Shown here in pieces: positions 1 through 6,934 of a DNA stretch of 64,000 nt. Positions within the stretch are counted from its first letter, which is position 1. Every line of letters starts with the position of its first letter. This DNA comes from Rhodococcus tukisamuensis NBRC 100609. Lineage in GTDB: Bacteria > Actinomycetota > Actinomycetes > Mycobacteriales > Mycobacteriaceae. The DNA lies in NCBI RefSeq assembly GCF_001894985.1, contig NZ_BCXG01000017.1, forward strand, positions 36,296-100,295. Direction: 5' to 3'. The notes below the pieces were generated by a model. The model was not told the origin of the DNA. It ran no database searches and worked only from the letters and a program-made list of their open reading frames with translations. Both the position numbers and the translations under genes were made by a program.

Positions 1-75
1 CACGGCCGTGGCAGCGAGCGCCAACCGTCGACGCAGGGCGGGCCGCCGAGTGGGGCGGGATGCGGAGAACGGCAT
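1..75 (-). CDS. 5' fragment of an exported or membrane protein, cut by the window edge
   Basis: An open frame on the minus strand starts with ATG at 75 and runs off the left edge after 25 codons. A GGAAGGA ribosome binding site lies about 6 nt upstream, which favours this start over an in-frame ATG at 177 that has no such site. The visible residues are basic (RRPALRRR) and then turn hydrophobic (LALAATAV), as in a signal peptide or first membrane segment. It is divergent from the lipoprotein gene at 240. Function cannot be judged from this fragment. Confidence 0.45.
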   Translation of the reverse strand, partial: MPFSASRPTRRPALRRRLALAATAV

Positions 76-239
76 GCGGGTCCTTCCGTCGGTCCGGTGG
101 GGGCACCCACCCGAATTCGGGCTGGTTGCTGCGGCGTCGACGAGCCGGATCTCTCGGCCGCTCGAGATGGTGTTCATCGGCAGTGTAACGATAGGAGCGA
201 CATTCGCTGGGCAGAGAAAAGACTGGAGCGTGGCGCGCG

Positions 240-842
240 ATGAAGGCTCGGTTGATCGGTACCGCGTTGGTCACCGCCGGGGTGCTGGCATCGCAGGCGG
301 GCTGCGCGGTCGACTCCACCCGCGTCGAGACGCCGGAGCCGTCCGCGGTGATCGTCGTGGGGGCCGGCCAGTCCACGGAGAGCCAGGTGGTCGCCGAGAT
401 CTACGCGGGAGTGCTGCGCGGCACCGGGTCCCGGGTGGACACCCGGCTGGGGCTGGCGCCGGGCCAGGACCTGACGGAGCTCGACGCGGGCTCGGTGACC
501 CTGGTGCCGGAGTACACGGGCAGGCTGCTGGACCGGGTGCACCCGGGCATTACCGAGACCGATCCCGACAAGGTGTACGAGGAACTGAACAAGTCTCTGC
601 CCGAGGGTCTTTCGGTGTCCGACTACGCGTCGGCCGAGGAGCCGGGGACGGGTGCCGACGACGAGCCGCAGAATGTGGTTCCGCTGATGCGGACCGGTGC
701 GCTGACGCAGGCTCAGGTCAGGGCGCTCAATGTGGTTGCGGGAGAGCTCACCTCGGCCGAGCTGGCGGACATGGGCGAGGCCGTGCGGGGCGGCGAGCGC
801 AGCCCGGGCCAGGCGGCCGCGGACTGGCTCGCCGCGCGCTGA
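240..842 (+). CDS. Glycine betaine/choline-type (OpuAC-like) substrate-binding lipoprotein
   Basis: A 200-aa exported protein that resembles the periplasmic binding component of osmoprotectant ABC importers (ProX/OsmoX class). Residues 1-21 form a signal peptide ending in SQAGC; the Cys at 22 would be lipidated, although the -3 residue is Gln rather than Leu. From about residue 38 it follows the family: VVGAGQSTESQVVAEIY matches the usual VGSKNFTEQ..LGEIYA opening, and LVPEYTGRLLD matches the conserved PEYTG motif. It is short for the family (about 300 aa), so the second lobe is reduced. No permease or ATPase gene adjoins it here. A GGAG lies about 12 nt before the ATG. The fold call is sound; ligand and transport role are inferred. 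Confidence 0.7.
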   Translation: MKARLIGTALVTAGVLASQAGCAVDSTRVETPEPSAVIVVGAGQSTESQVVAEIYAGVLRGTGSRVDTRLGLAPGQDLTELDAGSVTLVPEYTGRLLDRVHPGITETDPDKVYEELNKSLPEGLSVSDYASAEEPGTGADDEPQNVVPLMRTGALTQAQVRALNVVAGELTSAELADMGEAVRGGERSPGQAAADWLAAR

Positions 843-845
843 GGG

Positions 846-1751
846 TCAGCCGACCAGATGCCCGTCGAGGGCGCGGCGCAGGAAGCCGCCGAGTTCCCGT
901 ACGGCCTCGTCGGCCTCGCGCAGGACCGAGGCCTGCAGGTGCGCCACGTGCCACAGGTCCGGGTACTCCGTGTACTCCACGCGAACCCCTGCGGCGCGCA
1001 GCTTCTCGACCAGCGTCAGCACCTGTGGGTACAGCACCTCGGTGGTGCCGATGTGCACCATGGTGGGTGGAAGTCCGGACAGCTCGCCGAGCAGCGGCGC
1101 GTAACCGGGATCGGTGGGGTCGCCCCCGCCCAGGTAGGCATCGGCGGCGTCGTACGACCACCCGGTGTTGACCACGAGATCACGTTCGCGAGGGGCGTCC
1201 CGGGCGCCGGGGTCCACCCACGGTGCGATCAGACCGAGGGCCGCCGGGCGAACTTCGTGCGCGTCGAGCAGTCGGCGCGCGGTGGCCAGTGCGAGTCCGC
1301 CGCCCGCGGAATCACCCGCGATGGCAACCTGATCCGCCTCGTAGCCGTGCTCGAGTAGTAGCTCCAGGTAGGCGCCGGACGCGTCGTCCAGTGCCGCCGG
1401 GTACGGGTTCTCGGGCGCCCGCCGGTAGTCGAGCACGTACACCGCGGTGGCCGACTCGCGAGCCAGGTGTGCGGCCACCGACCGGTGCGTGGCGAGGGAC
1501 CCGAGGGTGTAGCCGCCGCCGTGCAGGTACAGCACCGCCTTGCGGCGCTCGGTCGCGCCGACCGTGACCCGTTCGGCGCGCCTGCCGGCTAGCGTCAGCG
1601 GGCGGGCCACCGTCCCCGACGGCAGCGTCTGGATCGCCGAACCGGCGTCGAGCAGTGCCCTGGCCACGGTCACCGGCATCCGCCGGTGCAGCGCGACCCG
1701 GTAGAACGGCGCGAGGGTGGCGGACACCAGCGGCCGCGGCAGGTACGGCAT
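846..1751 (-). CDS. HSL-family alpha/beta hydrolase (LipR-like esterase)
   Basis: A 301-aa carboxylesterase of the hormone-sensitive-lipase family, expected to hydrolyse short acyl esters in the cytoplasm. Visible motifs are the oxyanion-hole HGGG at 77-80, the nucleophile elbow GDSAGG at 146-151 with Ser148, and the catalytic His in DLWHVAH at about 268. The acid position reads TTEVLYPQ, with Glu238 where most relatives have Asp. It is the last gene of a three-gene operon, 6 nt after the SDR stop. Monooxygenase, SDR and HSL esterase together match the first three genes of the M. tuberculosis mymA operon (mymA, lipR, sadH), though the order differs. A plausible joint task is cleaving the ester made by the Baeyer-Villiger enzyme; this is inference. 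Confidence 0.85.
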   Translation of the reverse strand: MPYLPRPLVSATLAPFYRVALHRRMPVTVARALLDAGSAIQTLPSGTVARPLTLAGRRAERVTVGATERRKAVLYLHGGGYTLGSLATHRSVAAHLARESATAVYVLDYRRAPENPYPAALDDASGAYLELLLEHGYEADQVAIAGDSAGGGLALATARRLLDAHEVRPAALGLIAPWVDPGARDAPRERDLVVNTGWSYDAADAYLGGGDPTDPGYAPLLGELSGLPPTMVHIGTTEVLYPQVLTLVEKLRAAGVRVEYTEYPDLWHVAHLQASVLREADEAVRELGGFLRRALDGHLVG

Positions 1752-1757
1752 CGTCGA

Positions 1758-2594
1758 CTACTTCGCCGACGACTTGGGCATGACCCGCGCCGCCAGGATC
1801 GCGACGATGCGCTGGTAGCCGGGGCCGACCAGGCGGACCCAGCCGTCGAGGGCCTTCGCGTCGAGGCCGATGAGCACGCGCGGCTTGCTCCTGCGAACCC
1901 CGGACACGATGGTCTTGGCCGCGTCCTCGGGCGTAGTCCGTGCCAGCTTCTTGTCGAAGAACTCCGCGAAGGTGGCCAGGTCCTCGCCGGGACCCGCGGT
2001 GGCGTTGCGGGCGATCGCGGTCTTGATGCCGCCGGGGTGCACACAGGTCACCTTGACCGGGTGCTCGGCGATGAGCATCTCCTGCCGCAGCGACTCGGTG
2101 AAGCCGCGGACCGCGAACTTCGCCGAGTTGTACGCGCTCTGGCCGGGCATCGACAGGAGGCCGAAGAGGCTGGAGATGTTGACCACGTGGCCGTCGCCCG
2201 ATGCGATGAGGTGCGGCAGGAATGCCTTGGTGCCGTTGACGACTCCCCAGAAGTCGACGTCCATGACCCGCTCGAAGTCCTTGAACTCCGACTTCTCGAA
2301 TTCTCCGTGGTAGGCGATGCCCGCGTTGTTGTAGACCTGGTTGACCTTGCCGAAGTAGGCGACGACCGCGTCGGCGTACGCGAGCACGGCCTCGCGCTGC
2401 GTGACGTCGAGGTGGTCGTCCTTGACCTCGGCGCCGAGCGCCTTGGCCTGCCGGACGGTCTCGGCGAGCCCGCCGGTGTCCACGTCCGAGAGGGCGAGCC
2501 GGGCGCCCTCGCGGGCCAGGTTCAGCGCGAGGGCCCGTCCGATGCCGGATCCTGCGCCGGTGATGACCACTACCTTGCCGGTGAAATCGCTCAC
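1758..2594 (-). CDS. Short-chain dehydrogenase/reductase (SadH-like)
   Basis: A 278-aa classical SDR. It carries the NAD(P)-binding TGAGSGIG at 12-19, NNAG at 89-92, the catalytic Ser pair at 141-142 and YNSAK with Tyr155 and Lys159. Asp37 in SDVD, at the end of strand 2, suggests NAD(H) preference. The C-terminal tail of about 40 residues fits the SadH/Rv3085 group. It overlaps the monooxygenase stop by 4 nt (ATGA), so the two are translationally coupled. In context it probably interconverts the alcohol and ketone that feed the monooxygenase. The substrate is unknown. Confidence 0.88.
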   Translation of the reverse strand: MSDFTGKVVVITGAGSGIGRALALNLAREGARLALSDVDTGGLAETVRQAKALGAEVKDDHLDVTQREAVLAYADAVVAYFGKVNQVYNNAGIAYHGEFEKSEFKDFERVMDVDFWGVVNGTKAFLPHLIASGDGHVVNISSLFGLLSMPGQSAYNSAKFAVRGFTESLRQEMLIAEHPVKVTCVHPGGIKTAIARNATAGPGEDLATFAEFFDKKLARTTPEDAAKTIVSGVRRSKPRVLIGLDAKALDGWVRLVGPGYQRIVAILAARVMPKSSAK

Positions 2595-4243
2595 TGTGCC
2601 ACAACCTTCTCGTCGTCGTCGGCGGTGCCGACGATGGATTCCGTGTCCCGCGCGATCTCTGCGGCGATCTGGTCCCGTGCTGCCGCAGGTATGTCACTGC
2701 CCGCAAACGATATGTCGCTGCCGACCGTCGGCAGGTCATTCGTGGCCACGCTGCGGTACGCGGCGAGGTCGAACTTGCGGAGCATGCTGCGGAACTCGAA
2801 GGTGAAGCCAGGCCACAGGGTGGTGTTGTTGCCGTGTTTGTCGAGGTACCAGCTGGCGCAGCCGCCGTTGTTCCACACGCTGCGCGAGAGCTTGGCCTGC
2901 AGCTCCCGGTTGTACTGGTCCTGCGCGTCCTGCCGGACCTCGATGGTCCCGATTCCGTGCCGGTCGATGGTCTCGAGCGCGTCGACCAGGTAGTTGATCT
3001 GCGACTCGATCATGAACACCATCGAGGTGTGGCCGAGGCCGGTGTTCGGTCCGACCAGGAAGAACATGTTGGGGAAGTTCGCGATCGCGGAACCCTTGTA
3101 GCCCTGCTGCCCGCTGGCGTCGAATACCTCCGCGGCGGACCGGCCGTCCTTGCCGAAGATGCCGGCGAAGGTGGGGGAGTCGGTGACGTGGAAGCCGGTG
3201 GCGATCACGATCGCGTCGACCTCGCGGGTGGTGCCGCTGCGGTCGACGACCGAGTTCGCGGTGACCTCGGCAATGCCGTCGGTGACCAGTTCGGTGTTCG
3301 CCTGGGCCAGTGCCGGGTAGTAGTTGTTCGAGATCAGCATGCGCTTGCAGCCCATCTGGAAGTTCGGTGTGACCTTCTTGCGCAGCTGCTTGTCCTTGAT
3401 CTGCCGGCGTAGGTGGAATCGCGCGGTCAACTCCAGCGGCTTCATGAACACCGGGGCCTTGGCCAGGCCGACGACCTGGGTCTCGCGCATCCAGTAGATG
3501 CCGGCTCGGCACAGTCGCTGGAAGCCGGGCAGGTACTTGAAGGCGAGGTGCTCGACGGTGGTGTACTCGCGATCCGCACGGGGCAGCAGCCACGGCGCGG
3601 TGCGCTGGTACACGTCGAGCTGGGCGACGGTCTTCGCGAGCTGCGGGACGATCTGGATGGCCGAGGCGCCGGTGCCGATCACCGCGACCCGCTTGCCTGC
3701 CAGGTCGGCGTCGTGGTTCCACCGTGCGGAGTGGAAGATCTCGCCCCGGAAGTCCTCGATGCCCTTGATGTCGGGCAGCGACGGCTCGCAGAGTGCGCCG
3801 ATCGCGGAGACCACGATCTTGGCCTCGAAGTCGCCCTTCGAGGTGTGCACGTCCCAGCGGGAGGTGGCCGCGTTCCAGTGGGCGGACCGGACGTCGCAGC
3901 CGAAGACGTGCTTGTCGAGCACGTTGTACCGGTGCGCCACCGAGGAGATGTACTTCTGGATCTCCGGCTGGGTGGAGAACGAGCGGGTCCACTCGGGGTT
4001 GAGGGCGAACGAGTACGAGTACAGGTGCGAGGGCACGTCGCAGGCGGCGCCGGGGTAGGTGTTGTCGCGCCAGGTGCCGCCGACCTCGCTGCCGCGTTCG
4101 AGCACGAGGAAGTCCCGCTTGCCGGCCTGCGTGAGCTTGATGGCGGCGCCGAGACCGGCGAAGCCGCTACCGATGATCAGCGTGTCGACCGTGCGGACGG
4201 CAGCCGTGGTGTCCGAGGCGTTATCTGTAACCGGAAGACTCAT
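2591..4243 (-). CDS. Flavin-containing Baeyer-Villiger monooxygenase (MymA/EthA-like)
   Basis: A 550-aa FAD- and NADPH-dependent monooxygenase. GSGFAG at 25-30 binds FAD and GTGASA at 190-195 binds NADPH. Between them lies the Baeyer-Villiger fingerprint FxGxxxHxxxW at 165-175, followed by Asn instead of the usual Pro or Asp. The family inserts oxygen next to a ketone to form an ester or lactone. It is the first gene of the operon with SDR and esterase and is transcribed away from the TetR gene at 4316. About 50 residues at the C-terminus lie beyond the catalytic core. Its promoter overlaps the dyad at 4260-4306, so repression by the TetR protein is likely. The natural substrate is unknown; steroids, fatty ketones or aromatic ketones are all possible. 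Confidence 0.9.
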   Translation of the reverse strand: MSLPVTDNASDTTAAVRTVDTLIIGSGFAGLGAAIKLTQAGKRDFLVLERGSEVGGTWRDNTYPGAACDVPSHLYSYSFALNPEWTRSFSTQPEIQKYISSVAHRYNVLDKHVFGCDVRSAHWNAATSRWDVHTSKGDFEAKIVVSAIGALCEPSLPDIKGIEDFRGEIFHSARWNHDADLAGKRVAVIGTGASAIQIVPQLAKTVAQLDVYQRTAPWLLPRADREYTTVEHLAFKYLPGFQRLCRAGIYWMRETQVVGLAKAPVFMKPLELTARFHLRRQIKDKQLRKKVTPNFQMGCKRMLISNNYYPALAQANTELVTDGIAEVTANSVVDRSGTTREVDAIVIATGFHVTDSPTFAGIFGKDGRSAAEVFDASGQQGYKGSAIANFPNMFFLVGPNTGLGHTSMVFMIESQINYLVDALETIDRHGIGTIEVRQDAQDQYNRELQAKLSRSVWNNGGCASWYLDKHGNNTTLWPGFTFEFRSMLRKFDLAAYRSVATNDLPTVGSDISFAGSDIPAAARDQIAAEIARDTESIVGTADDDEKVVAQ

Positions 4244-4259
4244 GTACCGAAGAGTATGG

Positions 4260-4306
4260 GCTTACTGAGTCTCAGTCAATAGCTTGTTGACTCAGATTCA
4301 GTAAGC
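4260..4306. promoter_or_regulatory. Double TetR-type operator between divergent genes
   Basis: Two 20-bp arms (4260-4279 and 4287-4306) are inverted repeats matching at 18 of 20 positions, separated by 7 bp. Each arm also contains its own smaller palindrome of the form ACTSAGNYTCAGT (4263-4275 is a perfect ACTGAGTCTCAGT). The site fills the 72-bp gap between the monooxygenase start and the TetR start. It is best read as two adjacent TetR dimer sites that repress both directions. Confidence 0.75.
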
Positions 4307-4315
4307 TTTCAGATC

Positions 4316-4930
4316 GTGGAGGCAGTCAAGCGCACCAGGATGAGCCCGGAGGAGCGGCGCGCCCAGCTGATCGACCTGGGGGCCCGGATGCTGGCCGAGC
4401 GCCCGCTCGAACAGATCTCCGTCGAGGAGATCGCGGACCAGGCCGGGGTCTCCCGCGGGCTCCTGTTCCACTACTTCGCGTCCAAGCACGACTACCACCT
4501 CGCCATCGTCCAGCACGCCGGCGCCGAGATGCTCGTGCGGACCGAGCCGGACCTGACCTTGCCGCCTCTCGAGATCCTGCGCTCGTCGGTCGTCGCCTAC
4601 GTCGACTACGTCAGCGACAACCGCAACAGCTACGTCTCGCTGCTGCGCGGGGCCGCCAGTGGGGACCCGGAGATGCGGGACGAGTTCGAGCGCACCCGCT
4701 CGGCGCTGGCGGCGCGGATCATGGACCAGCTCCCGCGGCTCGGCATCGAGCCGGGCGACCGGATCGCTCTCGCCGTGCGCGGCTGGATCGCGTTCGTGGA
4801 GGAGACCGCGATCAGCTGGCTGCGCGAGCCTGTCATCAGCCGCGAGGAGCTGATCGACCTGATCGTCACCGCGCTGCCCGCCGTGACCCTGCCCGCGCCG
4901 GTGGCGGCCGCGCTGCTGGGCCAGGCCTGA
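4316..4930 (+). CDS. TetR-family repressor, divergent from the monooxygenase operon
   Basis: A 204-aa TetR regulator. The N-terminal helix-turn-helix covers about 15-60 (ISVEEIADQAGVSRGLLFHYF). The rest is an all-helical ligand and dimer domain. GTG at 4316 is 9 nt behind the operator; an ATG at codon 9 is an alternative start. It lies back to back with the monooxygenase operon and probably represses that operon and itself through 4260-4306, with a hydrophobic ketone or ester as inducer (inference). In M. tuberculosis the comparable mymA cluster is controlled by an AraC protein (VirS), so the regulator type differs here. Confidence 0.88.
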   Translation: MEAVKRTRMSPEERRAQLIDLGARMLAERPLEQISVEEIADQAGVSRGLLFHYFASKHDYHLAIVQHAGAEMLVRTEPDLTLPPLEILRSSVVAYVDYVSDNRNSYVSLLRGAASGDPEMRDEFERTRSALAARIMDQLPRLGIEPGDRIALAVRGWIAFVEETAISWLREPVISREELIDLIVTALPAVTLPAPVAAALLGQA

Positions 4931-4952
4931 CGGACTTGGCCGCGGCCGGATC

Positions 4953-4970
4953 CGAGTAGCGCGCTACTCG
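4953..4970. terminator. 18-bp perfect palindrome after the TetR gene
   Basis: CGAGTAGCGCGCTACTCG is a perfect palindrome 23 nt beyond the TetR stop and about 98 nt before the next start. It could fold into a short terminator hairpin, but no U tract follows; a protein-binding site is the alternative. Confidence 0.35.
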
Positions 4971-5067
4971 CGCCCGGCGGGGCAGCCGCGCGCAAGCTGG
5001 GTGGACGAGCACGACCGCCCGGAGCCGGCACGCGGCGGACGGGCGGGTCGCGCGAAGGAGTGCGACG

Positions 5068-6207
5068 ATGCGTACCGGAATCACAGCGGCGGCCCTCAAC
5101 TCGCGGTTCGTTCCCGACCTGCTGCTCCGCGACAGCAAACTCACGGCAGCGTTGGCCGGGGCGGACTCGCTCTGGCTCCCGGACCACCTGATCAACATCC
5201 TGCCGTCCTCGATCTGGAGCCCGAAGTACACCGGCGCGGCCCGGCTGCTGCCGCGGATGGATGCCTTCTACGAGCCGTGGACGGCGCTCGGCTATCTGGC
5301 GGCTCGAAACAGGCTGTCCCGGCTGCGGCTCGGGGTCGGCGTCACCGACAGCGGGCGGCGCAACCCGGCGGTCACCGCGCAGGCCGCCGCCACCCTGCAC
5401 CTGCTGAGCCGCGGCCGCGCCATCCTCGGCATCGGCCCGGGCGAGCGGGAGGGCAACGAGCCGTACGGTGTGGACTGGACCGCCCCGGTCGCCCGGTTCG
5501 AGGAGGCGCTGGCGACCATCCGGTTGCTGTGGGGCTCGGCGGGTCGTCCGGTGAGCCGTGAGTCGGAGTTCTTTCCGCTGCGCGACGCGGTCTTCGACGT
5601 CCCGCCGCACCGCGGCACCCGGCCGCAGATCTGGGTGGGTGCCCACGGGCCTCGGATGTTGCGAGCCACCGGCAGGTACGCGGACGCGTGGTTCCCCACC
5701 TTCTCGCAGCGGCCCAAGGACTACGGGGCGAAGCTCGAGCGGGTGCGCGCGGCCGCGTCCGACGCGGGCAGGGATCCCGATTCGATCACCGCGGCGGGCA
5801 TGTTCTTCGTGTTCCCGGTGCGGTGCGCCGACGACGAGGACGAGCTGCTGGGGTCGGTCGGGGCCCGGGCCCTCACGCTGTGTGCCCCGGCCGAAGCATG
5901 GGCCCGGCACGGGGTCGAGCATCCGATGGGCGCCGACTTCTCGGGCCTGCAGGACCTGCTGCCCCAGTCCCTGGACGAGGGCACCGTCCTTGCCCACGTG
6001 AAGACGGTTCCGCGCTCCCTGCAGCGGGAGGCGAACATGGTGGGGACGCCGTCCGAGATTCTCGACCAGATGGCGGAATGGCGCGATCACGGGCTCGAGT
6101 ACGCCGTCCTGTTGAACGCGGCCGGATTCGTGCACCCCAGCCTTGTCAAGGGGCTGCGCAGCACCGCGCCCTTCGTGCGGGTCCTGCGCGGGCTCAAACG
6201 TCTGTGA
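5068..6207 (+). CDS. F420-dependent luciferase-like oxidoreductase, phthiodiolone ketoreductase-like
   Basis: A 379-aa luciferase-like TIM-barrel oxidoreductase. Long stretches match my memory of M. tuberculosis Rv2951c, the F420-dependent phthiodiolone/phenolphthiodiolone dimycocerosate ketoreductase: [87 protein letters not shown] and a C-terminal VLRGLKRL. Length also agrees (about 381). GAAGGAG lies 7 nt before the ATG. No polyketide or mycocerosate genes are nearby, so the substrate is probably another keto compound. It ends 9 nt from the convergent ATPase gene. Family confidence is high; reaction only by analogy. Confidence 0.85.
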   Translation: MRTGITAAALNSRFVPDLLLRDSKLTAALAGADSLWLPDHLINILPSSIWSPKYTGAARLLPRMDAFYEPWTALGYLAARNRLSRLRLGVGVTDSGRRNPAVTAQAAATLHLLSRGRAILGIGPGEREGNEPYGVDWTAPVARFEEALATIRLLWGSAGRPVSRESEFFPLRDAVFDVPPHRGTRPQIWVGAHGPRMLRATGRYADAWFPTFSQRPKDYGAKLERVRAAASDAGRDPDSITAAGMFFVFPVRCADDEDELLGSVGARALTLCAPAEAWARHGVEHPMGADFSGLQDLLPQSLDEGTVLAHVKTVPRSLQREANMVGTPSEILDQMAEWRDHGLEYAVLLNAAGFVHPSLVKGLRSTAPFVRVLRGLKRL

Positions 6208-6216
6208 CCGCCGGCC

Positions 6217-6930
6217 TCACAGGTGCCGCAGGAACCGCTGTGGATCGTCGAGGAACGAACGCCAGTTCCGCACCACGTCCAGCTCGTCCCAGCGCGGGCA
6301 CTCCAGGCCGCCGTCGGTGAGTTCCCAGATCTCGGCGCCCGGGCAGGCCGCGAGCACGGGGGAGTGGGTCGCCATGATCACTTGCGAGCCCTCGGCGACC
6401 AGGTCCGAGATCACACCGAGCAGGGCCAGGCAGGACTGGAACGACAGCGCCGCCTCCGGCTCGTCGAGAATCCACAGCCCGACGCCGATCGGCCGGTCCG
6501 CGACGTAACGCAGGAACGACTGTCCGTGGGAGAGCGCGTTGAACTCCTGGTCACTCGCCCGGACCCGGTCGGCGTCGGCGTCACCGAAGAGCGCGTGCAT
6601 GGACTCCGCCCGCAGGAAGCAGCCGCCGTGGGGCACCGGCTCGGCGCCGATGCAGCGCAGGTGCTGCGGCAGGTCGGAGTCCTCGACGCTGCCGCCCGCC
6701 GACCACATCCGGTCCTGGGCGCCGCGGAAGCGGCGCTGCCACGCGCCGGCCACCGCCTCCACCAGCGTGGACTTGCCGGCCCCGTTCTCGCCGACGATCA
6801 CCGTCACCGGGCAGGTGAAGTCGAGACCGACCCGGCACATCTCGGCGATCGAGGGGACCTGCAGATACCACGAAGCCGGGTCGAATCGCTCGTCAGGAGC
6901 GAACTCGACCCGGCTCAGTGGCAGCGTCAC
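6217..6930 (-). CDS. Small AAA/ABC-type ATPase
   Basis: A 237-aa stand-alone ATPase. It has Walker A GENGAGKST at 47-55, an ABC-like signature LSHGQS at 133-138, Walker B LWILDEPE at 152-159 and a switch histidine in MATHSP at 187-191. This set is typical of OLD/RecF-like or predicted ATP-binding proteins rather than transporter subunits, and no membrane partner adjoins it. The start is 4 nt after the kgd stop, so it is probably cotranscribed with kgd. The function is unknown. Confidence 0.75.
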   Translation of the reverse strand: MTLPLSRVEFAPDERFDPASWYLQVPSIAEMCRVGLDFTCPVTVIVGENGAGKSTLVEAVAGAWQRRFRGAQDRMWSAGGSVEDSDLPQHLRCIGAEPVPHGGCFLRAESMHALFGDADADRVRASDQEFNALSHGQSFLRYVADRPIGVGLWILDEPEAALSFQSCLALLGVISDLVAEGSQVIMATHSPVLAACPGAEIWELTDGGLECPRWDELDVVRNWRSFLDDPQRFLRHL

Positions 6931-6934
6931 GGTG

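Noticed and set aside
8..1171. A 387-codon + strand frame at the left edge
   Set aside because: It overlaps the lipoprotein gene and the esterase gene and has shadow-like composition (Arg/Gly/Ala).
6203..6223. CTGTGA...TCACAG between convergent genes as a CRP site
   Set aside because: The spacer is 9 instead of 6 bp and it lies between two stop codons, so at most a short terminator hairpin.
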